Source of the DNA: Onthophagus taurus
Taxonomy: Eukaryota; Arthropoda; Insecta; Coleoptera; Scarabaeidae
NCBI RefSeq assembly: GCF_036711975.1
Contig: NC_091973.1
Coordinates: 15,128,001 to 15,192,000, forward strand
Length of the DNA: 64,000 bases
Reading direction: 5' to 3'
Shown: positions 57,101 to 64,000 of the stretch, piece after piece
Layout of the letters: the number at the start of each line of letters is the position of its first letter
How positions within the stretch are numbered: the stretch's first letter is position 1
Position numbers and translations under genes: made by a program
The notes under the pieces: generated by a model
The model's database searches: none
Told to the model about the DNA's origin: nothing
What the model saw: only the letters and a program-made list of their open reading frames with translations

Positions 57101-58362
57101 TCAGGCTTTCCACATCCGAAACAATGTTTCCGTTGAGGATTCCGACAATCACGTGAATTGTGGCCACTTTTTCCACAGTTCCAGCATTTCTTTACCAATA
57201 CTCTCTGATTTTCCGAACTCGATGACTGAGTCTCGTCGTTGCTAGTTCTGACAAACGCTAAATCAGGTTCTAAGGCATCACATCTCCTTGGTGGAGGTGC
57301 GTAATTATCTACCGAAACACGAATAGCTTCTATTTTCCTGCCAAGCTGCAAAAGTTGATCGATTGATTTTACCTCTGTTAAGGTTAACTGACGTTGAACT
57401 GCGGGGATTAAATTTTTCATAATGATTTTCAACTGAATAGCTTCAGGGACTTTAATGTTCATACGGGCAAACAGATTTTTCATTGTGGCGATGTAAATTC
57501 CTATGGATTCAGATGAAGCTTGCGTCCTCTTCTTAATCTCTTCCAACAGACGATCGTCGTAATCATCCGACTGAAATTCCTGCCTCAGTCCATCGACCAA
57601 TTCATCCCACGAATCAAACGCACTTCGATTGGCTCTGTACCAAATTAAAGCTTTGCCCACAAACAGATCAATAGCCGATAAAAATAAGATATTTTTCGTA
57701 ACACCTCTAGCGAAGCTCAATTCTTTTACTCGTTCCAAAAATGCATTCAAAGAGGAAGTGGGTTCTCCAGCGAAAGTTAAGCCCCATTTCGAAACTGGAA
57801 TCGCTTTAACTAATGGTCGGGCTCTTGCCTCTTCTGTCGATGTGTCTGAATCTATCTCTTCTGAAGACTCCTCAACTTCCATCAAACTGGCATCCAAAAC
57901 AGTCTTCGTCGGTGTGGAATGATGATGTTTTCCTTTTACTTCCAATTTAGATGTTAAAGTAACAATCGTTGAAATCATTTTAGACTTAATCCGCTCGTCC
58001 TCTTTACCTTCAGGGTTGGTCCGAGTAGCTCTCTCCAACAGATGAGTCAATCTATTTTCCAATCTTTTATATTCGTTGGAAGATCTGGTGCCTTGTAAAT
58101 TTTCCACTGCCTCCGTAAGTAAAGTAATCTTGTCATTCACCGTATCTGTATCTTCCTTGAAAGTAAAGGGGTAATCTGGCCAAGTAAAGCTCTTATCCTT
58201 TTCTAATCTTCTTAATTTTCTCAGGGTTTGACGCATCTCGTCACAAGAAGACTTTCCTGAGATTCCTCTAATCTTCAATTCGTAAGTTAATTCTTCTACA
58301 TTTAAACGATTCACTTCCATCTTTTCTATATATATCTCTACTTCTACCACCAATATAATCAA
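54178..58362 (-). CDS. gypsy-F gag-pol polyprotein, 1394 residues
   Basis: Single uninterrupted frame. Near residue 10 it has MEVNRLNVEELTYELKIRGI. The capsid-like region shows WGLTFAGEPTSSLNAFLERV and ALIWYRANRSAF. Knuckles CWNCGKSGHNSRDC and CFGCGKPEVTRKSCPRC follow, then protease LLDSGATNTIL. The RT has RFCVDYRKVNQL, TSLDIKSAYWQIPM, RMPFGLSNSPATWQR and YLDDIVIV. RNase H has FVIQTDASDFGLGAVL, TTEKECLAVLWAIEKL and TDHYSLVWL. The integrase has HLGIFKTYSKI ... CQVCQ, VDIIGPLPRSG, ISDNGVQF and NPTERVNRT. All RT and integrase catalytic acids are present. The start could be the first ATG or the MEVNR methionine. It ends early at a TAA caused by a 6-T run (54180-54185); the integrase tail continues in the next frame. 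Confidence 0.93.
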   Translation of the reverse strand: MIILVVEVEIYIEKMEVNRLNVEELTYELKIRGISGKSSCDEMRQTLRKLRRLEKDKSFTWPDYPFTFKEDTDTVNDKITLLTEAVENLQGTRSSNEYKRLENRLTHLLERATRTNPEGKEDERIKSKMISTIVTLTSKLEVKGKHHHSTPTKTVLDASLMEVEESSEEIDSDTSTEEARARPLVKAIPVSKWGLTFAGEPTSSLNAFLERVKELSFARGVTKNILFLSAIDLFVGKALIWYRANRSAFDSWDELVDGLRQEFQSDDYDDRLLEEIKKRTQASSESIGIYIATMKNLFARMNIKVPEAIQLKIIMKNLIPAVQRQLTLTEVKSIDQLLQLGRKIEAIRVSVDNYAPPPRRCDALEPDLAFVRTSNDETQSSSSENQRVLVKKCWNCGKSGHNSRDCRNPQRKHCFGCGKPEVTRKSCPRCSGNESRARCQEPRDKAVRVILDYIFAAVNNDERPYLEVSILGRKIIGLLDSGATNTILGSGGKELLKRLSYVIKPCSFSCRVANGEKCLVSGIANVPVTLMNRVNIVEILLIPELKHTLILGTNFWKTMGIVPDLRNGQWQFSKELPIIEVNSIRSRSALKPDEEQRLQYVADRIFNNLPDKTLGKATSVEHRIIVNGSPVKQRYYPVSPAIQKIIDRELEEMLKMDVIEKSNSPWASPILLVPKKEGGYRFCVDYRKVNQLTQRDAYPLPRISSTLDRLRDAKYLTSLDIKSAYWQIPMEEKSKEYTAFTVPNRGLYQFKRMPFGLSNSPATWQRFIDNVLGADLEPFVFVYLDDIVIVTSTLDKHLEILEEVLRRITEAGLTLSKDKCNFCRESLTYLGYVVDRNGLQVDPEKVKAILEIPTPRKVSEVRRMLGVASWYRRFVPGLSTMIAPLTNLLRKNQKFIWSPECENSWNSIKEHLITAPVLTCPDFEQEFVIQTDASDFGLGAVLSQTIQGEEKVIAYLSRSLSLQERKYSTTEKECLAVLWAIEKLRPYVEGAHFTVLTDHYSLVWLNNLKNPSGRLARWAVRLQQYTFTIKHRKGKEHVVPDLLSRTVPVTIECIEKIPKIDPWVEKLKAKIIKNPHQFSNYRIDQEKIFKYVKSKDGKQNFASWKYVVPKQERKGLLYRFHNSPEEGGHLGIFKTYSKINRNYFWPKMKADVHDHVIGCQVCQKSKPEQTGKAGKMFSHVRAVRPWQYVSVDIIGPLPRSGRGYAYILVVLDLFSKFPLVFALRQATASMIIKCLEESVFLLFGVPEILISDNGVQFRSREFARLMQAYQVKQQFTPFYHAQANPTERVNRTIKTMLVGYINDNHRRWDTFLPKILCALRTATHETTGCSPYFINFGREMVTRGDEHRDLVESLKKEKKGDIIKRKDQLYAEIHKRIKHHGERSMNRYNFRQLF

Positions 58363-58660
58363 AGGTCAGAATGCTGGTTATTATTGCGCAACAATTATAC
58401 CACCCAACTAAGTTCACAAAAAAATTGCAAACACAAACAGCAATTTAACAATAGCAATATTAAAGTAGATGTTAACTATTATTGTATAAGGCAAATCTTT
58501 AATTGTAATGAAACTATCGTGATCGCTTTCGATATAATTTCCGAATATATTTTTAATTATGGCCCAAATTTTAACTAGACTGATTTTTCTTTTTTTTTTT
58601 TTTTATTTTATTTTTTTTTTTTTATATGATCCTAAACGTATCTATCTTGTTTTCGTCAGG

Positions 58661-58678
58661 GCCCCACGTTGGGCGCCA
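58661..58678 (-). promoter_or_regulatory. gypsy-F primer-binding site (tRNA-Lys type)
   Basis: On the minus strand TGGCGCCCAACGTGGGGC, four bases after the 5' LTR. It matches the lysine-1,2 tRNA primer site used by several retroviruses. Confidence 0.85.
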
Positions 58679-58682
58679 AAAA

Positions 58683-60428
58683 TGTCACGCCTCAATTCAC
58701 AATCGTTTCCAAAATCTGATAAGTTACCACAATTACCCTTTTCAACCGCCCGAGTTGACCGATGTTGTCGCGAGATCCTAGCCTGCTCAGTGAAGACGGG
58801 GTGGATTTAATTTTTAAGGCGCCACACCACTTATTTCCCGCGGCACCCACTAGTAGTGAAGTGAAGATGGTAATTTTAATAGGTTTAAGGTAGGTTGAAA
58901 AACACACACAAATTACACCAAAAACAATTTAAATGTAAGGTATCTCTATTGATCCACAAACCAAAATTCAAAACAATTAAATTTAAACAATAAAAAAAAT
59001 TGACTTGAGATTCAAGAAAATATGCTAAACGCAAAAAAAAAATATAAAATTTCCAAAATAATAAGATTGCTGTTTAAGAACAACACCCAACTTTAAATTA
59101 AAAAAAAATAAATCTCCTGAATCAATAAGCTTACTGGTTTGGGGAAACTTCTCAAAATTAAATATTTTAATGAAAAGGACCAAAGAGTCCCAAACAGAAA
59201 ATCTTTTACAAAAAAAAATTAATCTCACAAGGTGTTACACGTTACTTTAGTTAATGAAAATATCTTTAACATATAATAATAAATTTCAATGAAAGAACAA
59301 TCTTTCTCTCTTAAATATTCTTTTTTTTTTTTTTTTTTTTAATATAATCGAAGACAACAATTAAATCAGATCTGACCTTTTCCTCAAAATGATCTTCCCA
59401 CTTCCAGGATTCCCAAAATTATTGACTGAGGTTGACCTCCAGCGAATTCCCTTCCAGATGGCAGATTTTTGAAGGAAGAAAACACTAGGTAAGGATGCTC
59501 AAAATATGGATTCGTTCCCAAACGTACTCAAAACTTATTTCCTTTTTAGATTTGCCGGATACAAAAAAAAAGCACTTCAAGATGGCGATCGAATTTTCAA
59601 TCGAACGTGTTTCGATAGAACTTTTATAATTTTCGATTGTCTCGAGACTAAACTTTGGATTGTCCCGAGACTAAAAGGCCTTAAGTTCGGCTAGGCCTAA
59701 ATAAAGTCAACTTAAAAAAAAAATGTTTCCAACCGTGTAATTATTCTCCGGAAAAATTCCGATTGTTGAAGTAAAACAATTACTTTCAAACCCTGTGCCT
59801 GGTGATTAACTCCGCTACCGCGAAATTTGAATTTACGACTCAAACAAATTTCTCCAAAATTCCAAAATGTCGCAAAACCTATCAAATTTACATCACTCGT
59901 ACACTTTACACGTATGACTTCTCTACAGCGAAATCGAGAATCAGAGTGCCGTACTTCCGGACCGCTCTTGAACAAAACTCGAAAATTTCAAAAAAAACTC
60001 GATCAAGACGTCACGTATTCTACTACGATGTTCAAATTATTACCGTAAATCCTCAATTACACTACTTTCAGTTTTGCGAATTGTACAAGATTATTTAAAT
60101 AAAAATCTCAAACGTAATTACGACTCGATTACCGTGTCTAATACTTTAAAAAATCCCAACAAACTTTAATTAATCTACCAATCTCAAAAATCACTCCCGC
60201 CCTCTAACCTAAAATAGCAACATTAAAAAATTTACAAGGAAAAAGGAAACAGGAATCCACCTGCCTTCTGGTTTATCGCTAGAATCAAACTCAAAAACAA
60301 CAACATATACGTAACCTCAACTCAAATCTCAAATCAATCAATCACCAAAGGATACCTTACATTTTACATAAACAAAGGATTAACTAGGAAAGCTAGGAAA
60401 AAGGATGGTAAAAAAAAATACCGTAACA
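58683..60428 (-). repeat. gypsy-F 5' LTR
   Basis: 1746 bp; TG...CA on the minus strand. It is nearly identical to 51847-53584, with visible small indels such as GGAAAAAGGAAACAGG versus GGAAACAGG. Confidence 0.93.
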
Positions 60429-60432
60429 AAGG

Positions 60433-60689
60433 GTAGCATGTCGTCCTCTGGTCGGACAAAGGCCCATCTGCCAGGAAATCTTGCTAGGTATATGTTTCAG
60501 AAATCGTGTGCTGCAAAAGGGGTTGGGTTGGGTAATAAGACCGAGGAATTTTATAGGATGTCAGCTTTAATGTACGACCCCACCAAGCCAACCGATCAAC
60601 GTGATCCGGAGGAAGTTGGTGATGACTATTCGTCCGACAATGACGATCATGAAATTAATCATTTGACAATTTCAAATATTGATATTTGA
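60433..60689 (+). pseudogene. ISXO2/IS1595-type gene, 3' part
   Basis: Continues the gene split at 51846. The frame encodes SMSSSGRTKAHLPGNLARYM, FQKSCAAKGVG and FYRMSALMYDPTKP. This is the helix region that follows the catalytic Glu in ISXO2-like proteins (a YLAEYMF-like segment). An acidic tail ends at TGA 60687-60689. Removing gypsy-F and one AAGG leaves the two parts one base out of frame, so either a further single-base loss lies near 60435 or the gene was already dead. The open frame begins inside the LTR at 60405, which is not real coding sequence. Confidence 0.7.
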
Positions 60690-61337
60690 ATTGGACAAAT
60701 TTTGTTTTACAGGTATATACTTAATTTTTGGGTTGCGTCTCTGTTCACTTCCTCGTAGTGCAACCTGGGTAACGCTAAGAACAGAATAGGTACAAAATAT
60801 TAAATTTTATTGATTTAAACGATTATTTAGCAGGGGGTGGGTCAAATATTGGTATGGTCTTGTTGAAAAAAAACGTTACATTCGGATCCACCTAATATAC
60901 TGATTTATTTTCGAATTTTGTGTAGAAATTTGATTTTGAGTTAAGTTAATTTATATAGGAATTAGAATTTGAGATCGAGATTCTTAAATGTCGGGTTGGG
61001 TTCGGGGTAGGGGACGGTTGTAAAAGAAACAGATCCACACTAGCAGGTAGATGGTAAATAAGAACGTTTTAGTCGTTGTTCGTCGAAAACCTAAGTAACA
61101 AGGGTATTTCACCCGAAAATATGCGTTATAATTCTAACAAGTTGTTAATTTTTTCATTAAATTTGACAAAATGATTTAATTTTTACTTACTTCATTCGTG
61201 TTGTGTGCGTGCATGCGGAAAAAACATTGTCTTGGACCAGTGTTAATTGTACGGTAGAATTCGCAATAAGCGACACCATACGCTGTTACATTTGAATTCA
61301 ACTCCACAAGGTAAATCTTCACCTAACTTCAACTAGT
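60690..61337. other. Unassigned non-coding segment
   Basis: AT-rich sequence with no supported frame, repeat or terminal motif. It may be 3' flank of the ISXO2-type element. Confidence 0.5.
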
Positions 61338-62364
61338 ATGTCAATCCGGCCTCATACTGTCGCTTCTGCTACCAATACCGTCGCTACTATTTTACTTCCG
61401 ATCGCAGAATTAGATGTTCAAGATCGATTTGGAGAATACCATCTGCCTGATAGACACAGAAGTCAGAGAATTATTCGCTCAAATAAGTGCTACTTTCAAC
61501 ATTCTAGAGGTTGGTGCAAATGACTGTGAATTGAGAAATGCAATCGGCTTATACAGGGATAATCCTAACTATCATCCTGGAGCAAATCAAGTTGCATTCT
61601 CGGAAGTTCAAATCGAACAAGACACTTCTTGTATACTTATACATCCAACACAGGCAGGATGTGAAGCCCTTCTTAGATGGCATATCTTTGATCCCACTAT
61701 CGGCGCATATGGTGATCCTCTATTTGTGGTTACTGAAGCCACCATTGCTACCTTAACACATACAGACATCACTAAGATTGTATCATACTATGTGAATACA
61801 GTCTTAGGCTTTCTTCCTCCTATCTTTGGGACGCATGTATATCAATCTCTTGCAAGAGCTGCTGCCAATATAGATATACCAGAAGTTTTATTTTCTGCTC
61901 CATCAGATATACCACAATTGGCAAGGGATCCAATTTCAAACTCATTGCTAAGCCATCTTACTGTCTTTCTCTTAACCAGCTTCAGCAAGGCATTATAGGG
62001 ACATATCTTAGAATTTATGAAGGAGAGAGGAAAAACACTCGCACAACAAAGTAATATCAAGCAGAAAATATTCTAATCAACTGATTATCAATATGACATT
62101 ACCGTTGTAGGTATGTTCTTTGAACGTAGAGTTATGGCAAGAAGATCCCTCTTATTTCCATTCTTATATCCAGGAACAGTGAGACATATCCCAATAGCTA
62201 CACCATGGTCTGGCATCATGAGTCAGGTAAGAATGATTCTAAAATATACTGGGATGAAGGGGGTTCAGCTCGCCTATAACTTCGCCGAAGCATGTGAAAC
62301 CGTGCTACACACAAGAAGGACCATAAATGTGCGCTCCAAAAATACGAGCCACAATAAGCAGTTA
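61338..62364 (+). pseudogene. Unrecognised broken gene, possible RNA-virus-derived insertion
   Basis: Starts at ATG 61338 (MSIRPHTVASATNTVATILL). The frame changes near 61410 and continues in a 195-codon frame (HPTQAGCEALLRWHIFDP, GFLPPIFGTHVYQSLARAA) to a stop at 61998. After a further break it continues from about 62077 with DITVVGMFFERRVMARRSLL, YPGTVRHIPIATPWSGIM and LKYTGMKGVQLAYNFAEAC, to TAA at 62362-62364. The composition is mixed helical with no transposon motif. I do not recognise the family. The length (about 340 codons), the lack of repeats or terminal sequences and the general look fit a nucleoprotein from a negative-strand RNA virus (for example chuvirus-like), but this is only a guess. 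There are at least two frameshifts. Confidence 0.5.
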
Positions 62365-62585
62365 TGAAGGTGCTGGATACCCAAAGAATTAATAAAAAAA
62401 AATGATGATAAAACATATTGTTTCTTTAATCAATAACAAAAGTTGGAAATAATAATAAATAAAATAAAATAAAGAAAATACCTTAGAAAACACGGAAAGA
62501 AAAACCACCAGAACAAAAGCGTTGCGAAACGTTCGAGTTCGAAGTGAGCGAGTTAATAATTTAATAACGAGAAATAAAGAAAGAT

Positions 62586-62905
62586 GACATGAATGATATT
62601 GGTTTCTATCTACCTCATCATCCAGTATTAAAACAAGACAGTATGACAACTAAATTAAGAGTTGTTTTCGATGGGTCTTTTAAAAGTAGTAATGGTGTAT
62701 CTATAAATGATAACTTGTTAATGGGTCCAAATACAGACTGATTATTATGCGTTTTAGAACCTATCCATATGTTTTAACAGCAGACATAGGTATGATGTAT
62801 CGTCAAATATTAATTCATAAAGAAGATAGAAAATACCAAAAGATATGTTGGCGAGAAACGGAAACTGAACCATAGAACTATTATGAACTTAATACTGTTA
62901 CAAAA
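62586..62905 (+). pseudogene. BEL/Pao reverse transcriptase fragment
   Basis: Reads GFYLPHHPVLKQDSMTTKLR, VVFDGSFKSSNGVSINDNLL, MGPNTD, then after stops and shifts VLTADIGMMYRQILIHKED-like sequence and WRETETEP ... YELNTVT. These are the BEL/Pao RT blocks (YLPHHAV, LRVVFDAS, ADIxxMYRQI, YELNTVT). The fragment is bounded by unknown sequence on both sides and contains several stops. Confidence 0.75.
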
Positions 62906-63380
62906 AATGACAATCACTTAATCATTCCAATATTTCGATCCTATATTGAATCTTCTTCAGGCAGATTATTTCTCATTTCACACGTTGCTAACGGGATAAA
63001 CAAGTATCTTCTGCTATATTCTAATCAACAGGTTATTATGGGCTTCTACGATGATATACAAGTTTCCTACGGATTTCAAATGAAATCGGACTTAAAGTCG
63101 ATTTCAAACAACATCAACCTGGCGAAAATGAAAAACAGATTCACGTTCTTAATTAAATGTAGATGATACGGGGTCACCCCCAACCAAATAAGTGATGGTG
63201 CGAAAAATTTAAAAATTTTACTTGATGGTGCAGCTGGCCCATTACAAAAGAAGATCGGACGTTATACCAAAAGGTTAGCAGCGCGTACCTTGTCTTTTGA
63301 AATTAAAATTACGTTAGATAAGATCAAACTGTTAAAAGACGCAACTAATTCACTGCTTGAAAAAGTCAATTTCCTCATAA
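62906..63380 (+). other. Unassigned segment with coding-like pieces
   Basis: After the BEL fragment comes an open stretch NDNHLIIPIFRSYIESSSGR, HVANGINKYLLLYSNQQVIM and GFYDDIQVSYGFQMKSD (about 62908-63095), then a second stretch SDGAKNLKILLDGAAGPLQK and KIGRYTKRLAARTLSFEI (about 63190-63378). They look protein-coding but match no family I know. Confidence 0.35.
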
Positions 63381-63399
63381 TATATAAATCTACCTCATA

Positions 63400-64000
63400 A
63401 CATTTTGCTAAGTTTTAAAGATAATTTACAAGTAAATTTCAAAAAAGTTTTTAACAAAGTAAAATTGACTAACATCAAAAAATTTAGGAAGTTGTATTAT
63501 TTTGATATGGTTGGTAATTTTAAAGCGTCAATCAATAGTAACATAGATAAGTGGTTAGTTAATCTTTCTGAAATCAATCCACCAGAGGATGTTAAGCACT
63601 TTTTGGGCAACTTTGGGCCCCAAATATGTTTACCCTTTGACAGATAAAACGTTTTGCTCCAAACATATTCTAATGGAGATTGAGAATATAATTTGTTCAC
63701 TGTCCACCAATGTGATAGACAGCGTAAGAGCGAGAGCTACCAACATTCTTACAAACTTTTTAACTGAAAATCCTCCACCTACTTGGTTGGAAGCACATTT
63801 AATTTCTTATCAGAAACAAACAGTAAAATTTTTAAAAGATAACCCGAACATCATTGTAACAAAAGCTGATAAGGATGCTCACGGTTGCTTTTGACTCCAG
63901 AACGAACTTTAATGTCAAAAATACCTTCCATTTTGTTGAAGAGTTAAGGGAAGAACTTCCTCAGGGTTACGTTATTATTTCTCTAGACCTTGTTTTGGAA
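63400..64000 (+). pseudogene. Penelope-like element, reverse transcriptase N-terminal part
   Basis: Frames read DMVGNFKASINSNIDKWLVN and NPPEDVKHFLGNFGPQICLP, overlapping LGPKYVYPLTDKTF in the next frame (a frameshift near 63615). Then come NVIDSVRARATNILTNF and FLKDNPNIIVTKADKDA, the ADKG-like motif before the RT palm of Penelope-like elements, a stop at 63892-63894, and LPQGYVIISLDLV at the window edge, matching the SLDVVSLFT-type motif. The rest lies beyond the window. Confidence 0.7.

Larger units (their letters stand above)
51847..60428 (-). mobile_element. gypsy-F, Ty3/gypsy element, near intact, minus strand
   Basis: LTRs at 51847-53584 and 58683-60428 (on this strand TGTCACGCC...CCGTAACA) are flanked by AAGG at 51843-51846 and 60429-60432. 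The primer site lies at 58661-58678 and the polypurine tract at about 53585-53594. One gag-pol frame fills most of the interior. The LTRs look nearly identical (small indels only), so the insertion is recent. The 8.6-kb element is the best preserved in the window. Confidence 0.95.

Noticed and set aside
51856..60098. Recurrent short frames inside the gypsy-F LTRs (for example 51856-52071, 52990-53211, 59827-60048)
   Set aside because: They occur only because the LTR is repeated and have no protein-family features.
61100..61337. Promoter or terminal repeat for the unrecognised gene
   Set aside because: No TATA, terminal inverted repeat or duplication could be supported.
1..64000. A new defence or multi-gene functional system
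   Set aside because: All recognisable coding regions are retroelement or DNA-transposon genes in various states of decay. No operon-like or co-oriented non-mobile gene set is present.

Overview
The window is a stretch of AT-rich arthropod (most likely insect) repeat DNA. It is almost entirely transposable elements of many superfamilies, most of them broken and many inserted into one another. I recognise no single-copy host gene. The assignment to insects rests on the mixture seen: Ty3/gypsy elements with F-type envelope genes (errantiviruses), CR1/Jockey-group LINEs, piggyBac, a DD41D mariner, P-element-like and hAT transposases, BEL/Pao, Penelope-like and Polinton pieces. A species cannot be named from the sequence.

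Layout. (1) 1-2845: the 3' end of an errantivirus (ERV-B; pol end plus env), a Tc1 transposase fragment and a Polinton-type integrase with a chromodomain. (2) About 3589-21545: a plus-strand LINE whose ORF1 (3589-4205) and ORF2 (19027-21235) are separated by ERV-A (4466-18987; TSD TTAT). ERV-A itself contains a DD41D mariner with long TIRs (4921-9690), which contains a minus-strand LINE (6382-8818; TSD AAGAT), and a solo LTR of the gypsy-F family (16538-18366; TSD ACAC). (3) 22118-26770: errantivirus fragment ERV-C (RNase H to env), split by a piggyBac in a TTAA site (22713-24916). It abuts a 5'-clipped solo LTR of the gypsy-E family (26771-28599). (4) 28690-31190: a second piggyBac remnant, a LINE tail and a P-element/THAP9-like transposase remnant. 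(5) 31784-50170: a hAT (KIAA1586-like) remnant split by ERV-D (32363-48990; TSD AGTG), which is split by gypsy-E (35831-45120; TSD GATT). (6) 50288-50734: a third piggyBac remnant. (7) 51004-60689: an ISXO2/IS1595-type DDE gene with a small intron, split by minus-strand gypsy-F (51847-60428; TSD AAGG). (8) 61338-62364: an unrecognised broken coding region, possibly an endogenous viral element, followed by BEL/Pao and Penelope-like pieces running off the window.

Functionally, ERV-A and ERV-D have the gag, pro-pol and env order of insect retroviruses. ERV-A keeps a textbook -1 frameshift signal (slippery TTTAAAC plus a predicted H-type pseudoknot) at the gag/pol junction. Gypsy-E and gypsy-F express gag-pol as a single frame, have tRNA-Lys-like primer sites and LTRs of 1.7-1.85 kb, and resemble the Osvaldo/Ulysses lineage. 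Gypsy-E carries an extra third ORF with a duplicated zinc-knuckle module and a 9-residue repeat. Almost every element has at least one disabling lesion. Gypsy-F is the best preserved: a 1394-residue gag-pol apparently damaged only by one extra base in a homopolymer.

No bacterial operons, CRISPR arrays, rRNA or tRNA genes were seen. The most noteworthy items are the frameshift pseudoknot, the zinc-knuckle third ORF, the deep nesting with intact target-site duplications, the twin palindromes in ERV-C env, and the unrecognised gene near 61.4-62.4 kb.
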